NCBI GenBank assembly: GCA_964403185.1
Contig: CAYOFK010000065.1
Coordinates: 1-15,022, forward strand
DNA: 15,022 bases
Reading direction: 5' to 3'
Origin: CAYOFK01 sp964403185
Lineage (GTDB): Bacteria > Bacteroidota > Bacteroidia > Bacteroidales > VadinHA17
Shown: positions 7,452 to 14,700 of the stretch, in pieces
Position numbering within the stretch: position 1 is the first letter of the stretch
How the letters are laid out: each line of letters starts with the position of its first letter
The notes under the pieces: generated by a model
The model's database searches: none
Seen by the model: only the letters and a program-made list of their open reading frames with translations
Told to the model about the DNA's origin: nothing
Program-made: the position numbers and the translations under genes

Positions 7452-8566
7452 ACTGGTTCAAAATATGTGTCGGGATGATCGGGATTATAAAGTTCATTTG
7501 TCCAGAATAAAGTTAATAATTCCGAACTTCCGGTATTGGTAATATTGTGCGTATAACAAACTGGAATATCAACATAAGAGGGTATTTGCCCACTACAGGG
7601 TATTGTGGTTATCTCAGTGGATCCAAGTTTCCGGAATTTTATTTCTGCTTCCCCGGAAATAACTGAAAAGCGTTCAATTTTATTTTTGTGCCAATGGTTG
7701 CCGCGTGTAACTCCAGGGTGGGTGGTGGAAAAGAACACTTGTCCACCGGTCAGTTCTTTCACTATCTCTACAAGGGAGCCTCTGTCATCTTTATTCGGTT
7801 TCAAAAACACAGGTTTATCATTTACTTCCACAAAAGACCTTAGTGTATTAAAAAGGCAAACCTCCAATGGATGTTTCAGATTCGGAATAATGGAATTCTC
7901 AATATAGGATTTTTTGAAAAACATAAGCCTTTTGAGAAGAAAACTCACTTTCATAGATTGGGCCTGTGTAATCCATTCAGCCGGATTTGATTGTTTTCTC
8001 AGGATTAAATCTATAATCTTATCTGCAAGATCATACACATAGATTAATTCGAGATCGGCATCAATATTAACAGTGGGATGTTGGTTCTGTATCAACTGGT
8101 GACAGAAAGTTGCCACTACCGAATTATAGAAGGGTTTACCAAAGGGGCCAAACACATTTGGAATGATCAGGCCTGAAAACGGAACCTTATTTTTTTGAGC
8201 CCAGTTTATCCACAATTCACGCGCTTTCTTTTTCGCCCTGCCATAGGGATTATCTTTTAATTCCTGGGCAGATGAGGCAAATAGAATATGTGGTTTGCTT
8301 CTGGTCTTTTCAAGAGCGGCCATTAACTCAGTGGATAATTGGATGTTTTTTTTAAAGATATAATCCGGACTATCATCCCTGTTTACACCTGCAAGGTGTA
8401 CTATACAATCACACTTTTTTACAAAATCTTGCAGATTGTCTCCCAATTCATAGAAAGAGTCCTGAAATGGGATCAGATCGAATTTCTCAGGATCAGCCCT
8501 GATCACATTTGATAAATGGTAACCAATAAAACCACTTTGGCCTGTTATTCCAACCTTCATTTTCAT
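7448..8566 (-). CDS. wbjC: WbjC/FnlB/CapF: bifunctional reductase and cupin epimerase of the L-FucNAc pathway
   Basis: This 372-residue two-domain enzyme makes the second intermediate of UDP-L-FucNAc synthesis. In the CapF homologue of Staphylococcus aureus the C-terminal cupin epimerises C3 of the 4-keto sugar and the N-terminal short-chain dehydrogenase reduces C4 with NADPH. The N-terminal domain shows the Rossmann motif GITGQSGFIG (6-15), HLAGVNRDD and the catalytic Y108-x3-K112 in NPYGRAKKK. The C-terminal cupin shows DDRGSLVEI (from 260), NHWHKNKIERF (290-300), with His and Glu as likely metal ligands, and YTHNI (338-342). I start it at ATG 8566; a second in-frame ATG at 8560 is equally plausible because the upstream region is lost in the N run one base away. 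The length matches the usual family size, so the N-terminus looks complete. It overlaps wbjD by four bases. Confidence 0.93.
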   Translation of the reverse strand: MKMKVGITGQSGFIGYHLSNVIRADPEKFDLIPFQDSFYELGDNLQDFVKKCDCIVHLAGVNRDDSPDYIFKKNIQLSTELMAALEKTRSKPHILFASSAQELKDNPYGRAKKKARELWINWAQKNKVPFSGLIIPNVFGPFGKPFYNSVVATFCHQLIQNQHPTVNIDADLELIYVYDLADKIIDLILRKQSNPAEWITQAQSMKVSFLLKRLMFFKKSYIENSIIPNLKHPLEVCLFNTLRSFVEVNDKPVFLKPNKDDRGSLVEIVKELTGGQVFFSTTHPGVTRGNHWHKNKIERFSVISGEAEIKFRKLGSTEITTIPCSGQIPSYVDIPVCYTHNITNTGSSELLTLFWTNELYNPDHPDTYFEPV

Positions 8567-8567
8567 A

Positions 8568-8667
8568 NNNNNNNNNNNNNNNNNNNNNNNNNNNNNNNNN
8601 NNNNNNNNNNNNNNNNNNNNNNNNNNNNNNNNNNNNNNNNNNNNNNNNNNNNNNNNNNNNNNNNNNN
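8568..8667. other. Assembly gap of exactly 100 N
   Basis: The run of N is exactly 100 bases, the conventional placeholder for a scaffold gap of unknown size, so true distance here may be much larger. It removes the 3' end of the methyltransferase gene and everything upstream of wbjC. Any reading frame drawn through the N run is artificial. Confidence 0.97.
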
Positions 8668-9347
8668 CCATCATAAAACCTCCTGTAAAAGTAATTTGGA
8701 ACTGCTACAAACAGATGGGCATCTTTAGCTGCCAATTGGTTGATGCCTTTTAAAAAATCATCTAAATTATCCAGATGTTCCAGAACCTGAAACAAGCAAA
8801 TGATGTCAAATGCATTATGATATTTATCCAAAGGTAAATTTCTGAAATCATCTGAAATGCATTTAATCCCCTGACTTTGAATGTATTCAGCTCCATCTTG
8901 CGAATACTCTGTGCAGAGTATGTTGTCTTTACGAATTAAATCAGAAGCTACTTTTATCACAAACGATCCGTTACCGGCCCCCAGATCAAGTAATCTGGCT
9001 TCTTTTCCAGGTGTTCTGTCAATAATATTACTTATCATTTCGTAAGCTACCTGATACTCCCATTTCCATTCAGGATACGCAACCATATTTGAATATAAAA
9101 GGGCATAAAACTCTTGAGTGCCGGCTTTAAATGGACTGGCGAAATTAAAGTCACAACAGATGCAACGTATAAAAACCGATCCTTCCGGGCCCCAGATTTT
9201 AAGCATTTCCGCTTCCATTTCCTGTTTTGCAGATTCCGGTAAAACATCAGTGCCATGCATGAGAGCGTAAGCAATACTAATTGTATAGAGATGTTCGTAT
9301 TGATCAGAACCACAAATGGGACATATGACTTTATGGGAAAAGGCCAT
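8668..9347 (-). CDS. Zinc-knuckle SAM-dependent methyltransferase, 3' end lost in gap
   Basis: The visible 226 residues are a class I S-adenosylmethionine methyltransferase. The SAM-binding motif I is LLDLGAGNGSFV (119-130), an acidic post-motif occurs at CTEYS (145-149), and FQVLEHLDNLDDFL (186-199) with LFVAVPNYF (212-220) gives the later motifs typical of the Methyltransf_23-like group. An N-terminal domain holds two Cys-x2-Cys knuckles, C9/C12 (CPICGS) and C62/C65 (CICC), which should bind one zinc. Such an N-terminal zinc site is also seen in sugar C-methyltransferases of the NovU/TylC3 kind, but overall similarity to those is not clear here. It starts five bases after the flippase stop, so it belongs to the same operon and probably methylates a sugar or glycan; this is inference. 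The C-terminus is missing, so whether a further catalytic domain exists cannot be seen. Confidence 0.8.
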
Positions 9348-9352
9348 TCAAA

Positions 9353-10618
9353 TTATTTAGAATGATTACCGTGACTTTTTATATAGGTTAAATAGAAAAA
9401 GATCATCGAAGTCAAATAGGCTGATCCGGCCACAAATTTTGTTATGGCTGCACCCTGGACCCCAATAAAATAAACCAAAATAAAATAACCCGAAAGGTTT
9501 ACAATACCAATTATTATATTGCTGTTTCGAAGCAACTTCCCCTGGCCTTTGGCTGAAAGAAATCTGTTAATGAAATCGCCCATTCCATGCAAGGTTGAAC
9601 CTATTGCGATAGAATAGGATAATGGGATAACCGGTGCAAATTCTTCAGAATAAAGGAAAATAACTATTGGTTTGATGAAAAGCAGGAACATAGCCAGAGA
9701 TAGCAGAGATAATATTATAGATGCCATGATCACTTTCCCGGGGATCTTTGGCATATTTGAAAAATCTTTAAAGAAGGTAATTCCAATGGTATTAGGGATC
9801 ATGGCCAAAGGCATACTGGCAGTTATGGCCAGTAAAAAAAAGCCTACATTTTTATTGTCAATGAAATATGATATGGTAAAACCTCCGATCTGAGCGCTGG
9901 CCAACCCAAAAAGAGCACCTATAAATACGGGGAACCCAAAAATTTTATTTTCTTCTTTAATGACTTTTATATAAGTTTTTACCAGGCTCATCTTTGGCTG
10001 AAGTCTGAACAAAACAAAGAACAGCAATAGGATTATACTGACCAGGTGTATAAACAGCGCCGAAACCAATGACAGGGGAATAAAGTAATTAAATAAAACA
10101 GCCGTGATCAGGTATAAAAGCTTGGGGCCCAATCTGAATGCTGAAAGAAGATAGATCCTGTTATCCCCCTGAAGTAATTGTTCACAACATAGCTGGAATG
10201 GATAAATAAGTAACAGTGGTAAAAATATCCGGATCACATGTCCCAGTTCGTTGTTGAATATCCCATTTTGGAAAAAGGAATAAAACAGCAGGACCATGAT
10301 CATTATTATGGAAATAACAGATGCTATCACAACTGCAGCCCCCATTATATCCTGCCGGTGTTCCTTATGTTTTCGTTGAGCAACCAGGCGTCCACTTGAA
10401 TAAAAAAACCCAAAAGTAAGTATGGTAATCGTAAACGTAAACAGGTTTAGAAGGAATTTAAAATCTCCATACTGTTCGGGTCCAAGGTATCTGGCATTAA
10501 TAATGCTGGCACCAATTCCAATAACCAAACCCAGTACCATAGAGGTATACAGGGAAACAACCTGCCGGGTTTTTCTTAATCGGGTAATGCCTGTAAGCCA
10601 ACTCAGGTTGGTCAACAT
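9353..10618 (-). CDS. Wzx-type oligosaccharide flippase (MOP superfamily)
   Basis: This 421-residue, highly hydrophobic protein has the pattern of polysaccharide flippases of the MOP superfamily, which move undecaprenyl-linked repeat units from the inner to the outer face of the cytoplasmic membrane. The N-terminal region has the characteristic NARYLGPEQYGDF (41-53) after the first helix. About a dozen hydrophobic segments follow, with short basic loops such as RKHKEHRQD (82-90), and one helix pair ends in FINRFLSAKGQGK, a common flippase loop. The length is near the usual 400-500. ATG 10618 is the natural first start of the glycan operon, after a 97-base spacer from the PorP-like gene. The stop is five bases before the methyltransferase. 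Specific substrate cannot be read; co-location with wbjC and wbjD suggests an L-FucNAc-containing unit. Confidence 0.88.
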   Translation of the reverse strand: MLTNLSWLTGITRLRKTRQVVSLYTSMVLGLVIGIGASIINARYLGPEQYGDFKFLLNLFTFTITILTFGFFYSSGRLVAQRKHKEHRQDIMGAAVVIASVISIIMIMVLLFYSFFQNGIFNNELGHVIRIFLPLLLIYPFQLCCEQLLQGDNRIYLLSAFRLGPKLLYLITAVLFNYFIPLSLVSALFIHLVSIILLLFFVLFRLQPKMSLVKTYIKVIKEENKIFGFPVFIGALFGLASAQIGGFTISYFIDNKNVGFFLLAITASMPLAMIPNTIGITFFKDFSNMPKIPGKVIMASIILSLLSLAMFLLFIKPIVIFLYSEEFAPVIPLSYSIAIGSTLHGMGDFINRFLSAKGQGKLLRNSNIIIGIVNLSGYFILVYFIGVQGAAITKFVAGSAYLTSMIFFYLTYIKSHGNHSK

Positions 10619-10641
10619 CTAAAGGGTCTTAAATAGGATAA

Positions 10642-10657
10642 TGATCTCAAGAGATCA
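10642..10657. promoter_or_regulatory. Near-perfect palindrome in the spacer before the glycan operon
   Basis: The spacer between the PorP-like gene and the flippase (10619-10715) holds TGATCTCAAGAGATCA, seven-base arms around a two-base centre, 23 bases before the flippase ATG. On the minus strand it is followed by a moderately T-rich stretch (TTATCCTATTT). It could be an operator, an attenuator or a weak terminator for the upstream pair. I found no convincing Bacteroidota promoter (TTG, about 19 bases, TAnnTTTG) in this spacer. The sequence is certain; the function is unknown. Confidence 0.3.
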
Positions 10658-10715
10658 GTCAAAAGAAACTGTTGCCAGGTAGTAAAAGTAATAACAAAAG
10701 CTCATTAAAGTATTA

Positions 10716-11687
10716 TTAATACCTGTCGAGCCACCTGTATCTCCGGGCACTGTCTCCAAATTTTATTGAGATGGAGAATTCATGGGACCCAAATGTCCGT
10801 CTCATTATACTGGAAAATTCCATTCCAAAAGCATAACCAAAATAGTATTTATCCACAGACAGACCAAATAAAGCAATAAGTGAGCCATTGGTTCTGACAG
10901 ATAATCCTGCCCAGTAGTTATCCATATAATAGGCCCTGAAATTTACATCCAATTGAGGCATAAGCTGGGAAGATATCTTTAATAAGCCTGAGGGTTCAAG
11001 CTCAAGTCTGGGATTTATCCTGAACCGGTAACCACCTGTTAAGTAATAATGCCTGAATAACCGGAAGTTTTCCAAACTACGGTTTCCGAGTTTTAAATAT
11101 GACTGAAGGATGTTCTTTACTGAAAATCCCACATGATGGTTCATTCCAAGATAATAGATGCCAAAATCTGCATCCGGAACAAATACCGGCTGGTTTATTC
11201 CTGCAGATACAAGTGGTTCGTTTTCGTTATAAAAATTCAATCGCCTGATATGAAACTGATAGGCTGTGCCACCAACACCGAAGGATAACTGTGAATTCCG
11301 TAACCAGATATGATACGCATAACTTAAATGGACTCCGGTCCGGGATACCGATCCGTTCATATCGTTGAATATAAACCCTCCAACTCCTACGCGGCCCTTT
11401 CTGCTTGGCTTAAATATCTTTCTCTTTACCGAGGTTTTCTTAATAATATAGCTGCGTTTTAAAAGACGGGATTCTATACTGAAGATCTGGTTATTCGGAG
11501 CATTGGGAATGCCGATCCATTGAGAACGTGCAGTGAGACTTAGAGTTGTAAATCCATCACTTCCGGCCACTGCCGGATTAAGTAGATAACCGTTCAACAT
11601 GTATTGATCATACAATGGCAATTGCTGTGCTTCTGCCTGAAACAAAGCACCCCCAATAAACATAAATATGATTAATAAGCGTTTCAC
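10716..11687 (-). CDS. PorP/SprF-family type IX secretion membrane protein
   Basis: This 323-residue protein is an outer-membrane beta-barrel of the PorP/SprF family. In Flavobacterium johnsoniae, SprF is required to deliver the adhesin SprB to the surface, and such partners are typically encoded just downstream of a large type B secreted protein, as here. A signal peptide is clear (MKRLLIIFMF followed by IGGALFQAEA, cleavage predicted before QQ at 21). The family signature follows: LPLYDQYMLNGYLLNPAVAG (23-42), then LTARSQWIGIPNAP (51-64). The remainder alternates in beta-strand fashion and ends in SISIKFGDS and a short basic tail. The start is GTG at 11687: no ATG, GTG or TTG lies in frame between it and the adhesin stop 45 bases upstream, and it gives a normal signal peptide. 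The adhesin stop is in the same frame. The pair is probably one transcript. Confidence 0.93.
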   Translation of the reverse strand: MKRLLIIFMFIGGALFQAEAQQLPLYDQYMLNGYLLNPAVAGSDGFTTLSLTARSQWIGIPNAPNNQIFSIESRLLKRSYIIKKTSVKRKIFKPSRKGRVGVGGFIFNDMNGSVSRTGVHLSYAYHIWLRNSQLSFGVGGTAYQFHIRRLNFYNENEPLVSAGINQPVFVPDADFGIYYLGMNHHVGFSVKNILQSYLKLGNRSLENFRLFRHYYLTGGYRFRINPRLELEPSGLLKISSQLMPQLDVNFRAYYMDNYWAGLSVRTNGSLIALFGLSVDKYYFGYAFGMEFSSIMRRTFGSHEFSISIKFGDSARRYRWLDRY

Positions 11688-11732
11688 TATTTCTAAATTC
11701 CAATTACATATATACCTTCTTTGTTGTACGCA

Positions 11733-14700
11733 TTATCTTACAATTGTAACATTTCCCAAAACCGGTTTTGCCCCATTTTTCAGATCAATTACATAATGGT
11801 ATGAGTCCACAGGAAGATCACGTCCCCTGTGCCTGCCATCCCACTCAACCGGATACCCTTCTTCAGATCTGAACACCATCTCACCCCACCGGTTATAGAT
11901 CTCTATGATGGTTTCAGGATATAACTCTATAAGTCCGATGCGCCAGGTATCATTAAATCCGTCCCCATTTGGTGAGAATCCATTTGGGATCACCAGGCAC
12001 TGGGAATGCACGCTGTTCACCTGGATTGAATCATATTCGATACATTGATTGCCATCAGTGATCATTACAAAGTACTCACCGGCCGGAATTTCTGACAGTT
12101 GAGGAGAAGATTCCCCGGTGGACCACTCATACACATAGGATCCTACTCCACCGGTTACATCTAAGGTGATCTCTCCATCGGGCTTTTCCGGACAGAAAGC
12201 ATCCTTTACAAACGAATTGGATGAAATGGGTTCCGGAGCACTGATATTAATCTCTGTCAAGGCTGTACACCCATTAAGGTCAGTGACTGTAACACTGTAA
12301 TCTCCTGCTTTCAGATTGGTCCTCTCAGTTCCGGCAGGCCCGTCATCCCATATCGCTGCAAAGTCACCCACGCCACCGGAAATACTCAATGAAATGGTTC
12401 CGGTGCTGTCACCGAAACAGTTCAGCTCAAAACCGCCTAGTGGAGCCTGAGAGGTTGTAACATCAATAGAAATTACATCCGGTTCACTGATCTGAATGCT
12501 TGTATCCCCGAAACAGGAATTTGCATCATCCACGTGAAGGGTGTACCTGCCGGCTATAAGCTGACTGATGTTCTGATCTCCTGAACCGAATCCAACATCA
12601 CTGGTCCAGGTAAAAGTATAGCCGGGAGTGCCACTCAAAATATCTATATTTATCCAGCCGTCTGAAGCGCCATTGCAGGTAATATTGGCGCCGTTGTAAT
12701 CTGAAATGCCGGCATCAATTATCAACGGTGGTGGATTTACCAGTTCAATGGAATCAACAATGGTGCAATTATTCGCATCGGTAACAGTAACTACATAAGT
12801 GCCCTGAACCAGGTTATTGATGGTTGATGATGTTCCTCCATTTGACCAGGCGTAAGTATAACTGCCCGTGCCGGTTCCCCCACTTACAGTTACAGCGGCA
12901 GTACCGTCATTATAGTATGGGATAGAAACACAGGTAATCTGTGTTGCCGTCATTTGAGTTAAAAGCGCTTCCGGCTCAGTAAGTATATAGGTTCCTTTAA
13001 TTGTGCAACCATTGGTATCTGTTACCACAACTAAATAATCGCCGGCTGTCAGACCAGCCTGATCCTTCAGTCCCTGTACAATACCGGAACCACCATTTTC
13101 TGCAGTCCATGTATATCTGTAATTGCCGGTAGACCCACCTGAAACCGTCAATTGAATGAACCCTTCATTACCCCCGCTACAATTAATATTAGTGATACCA
13201 TCAATGGATACCGATAAAGTTTCACTAAGGGATAAAGCGGCTGGTTCAATCAGAGTAAAAGAGTATAACTTATGACAGCCGCTGTCGTCCCAGACATCAA
13301 CATCGTAACTGCCTGCAGTTAAACCGGACTGGTTTCGGTCTGCAGGCACCAATCCTGAACCATCTGCAGTGGTCCAGCTGAAATAATAACTGCCGCTTCC
13401 ACCCTGAAGAATAAGCTCTATAGAACCTTCGGATCCTCCGGTGCAATTTATATTGTAGTACCCATCCCCTGAGACAGAGAATATTGTATCAACCAGATCA
13501 ATGCCAGCCGGTTCAAGCAAAATAGTACTGTCCGGATGGAAGCATCCGTTAACATCTGTAACCACTACGGTGTATGTGCCGGCACTAAGACCCGTTTGAT
13601 TCTGGTCTGCAGGCGTCAGGCCGGAACCATCTGAAGTTGACCACATGAAAGTGTACCCGCCATTTCCTCCGGCAACATTCGTTAAGTTTATGCTTCCGTC
13701 CGAATAGCCATTGCATGAGATGTGGTATGGTGCAGTAATGATTGCCGGATTCATATCAAAACTCACCGGTGGCGGTTCAGTCAATATCAGGATCTGCTCT
13801 CTTGGGCACCCCTGGGAGTCTTCGATAATGACTGTATAGGAATCGGCAGAGAGCCCGGAAACAACTCTGAAATCAAGGTTCACCATGGGTCCCATTGGAT
13901 GAGTAAAGGATGATGATGTGGTGTCTCCCGCTGAATCCAGAATCCACCAGTTAAATGGGGGGTACAAACCACCACTGATAAAGAAGATGATCTCTCCGTC
14001 AGATCCGCCATTGCAAGTGATATTATAAAGTCCTAAAGGGGCCTTTGTATCTGAGAATGCTGCTAAAGGAATGTCAGCCGGTGAATTTATAAATTCATTG
14101 TCAATGCCGGTACAACCCAGACTATCGGTCACTGTAGCAATATAGTTCCCCGTAATCAAACCGCTGATAATCCGGTCCGTGCTGGTATAGAAGTTCGGAC
14201 CCTCCCATGCGATATCAAAGTTATCAGAGTTGGTCCATATTGCCGTAACCAATTCCAATTCACCATCTGTAAACCCATAACAGGATACATTATTCAAAAT
14301 GGCAATGCTGTCAATTGGGTTTGGATGAACGATTACCACAACCTGAATTGCAGGACCGTCTGCACAACCAGTACCCAGGGTTCTTGGGATAATGGTATAG
14401 GTGACTGTTTGCAGGTCGGTAGTATGGTTGGTTAGCTGATCTGTTATCGTATTGCCATCTACCCATCCCGATGCATTCGGTGTGAATCCTGTAATATCCC
14501 CCGGGTTTCCGGATGGCATTGCTGTAAAATCAAATGTAATGATGCCATCCGTCACAATTGTAGGTGTCGTTAAAGTAATATTTGTTGTGCTTCCATTACA
14601 GAATCGTTCCCGATCAGGTGTTGTAATCACCCTCGGTGTTGGATTCACCCAAATTACCAGAACCGTATCCATTCCATCCTCACAATAAGCAACGCCAGTG

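Noticed and set aside
8567..8674. Extension of wbjC upstream through the N run
   Set aside because: The protein already has a complete Rossmann N-terminus and normal family length from ATG 8566; the extension is only N and an isolated ATG beyond the gap.
8493..9347. A single reading frame running from the methyltransferase through the N run into antisense of wbjC
   Set aside because: The N run has no sequence and unknown true length. The residues after it are on the wrong frame of wbjC, so the real gene is only supported down to 8668.
10658..10715. Bacteroidota-type promoter before the flippase
   Set aside because: TTCTTTTG and TACTTTTA each miss one position of TAnnTTTG, and no TTG lies at the expected spacing of about 19 bases.
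11997..14291. Possible CRISPR array or recent DNA tandem repeat
   Set aside because: The periodicity is in the protein (about 75-100 residues) and the DNA copies are diverged; there are no short identical repeats with unique spacers.
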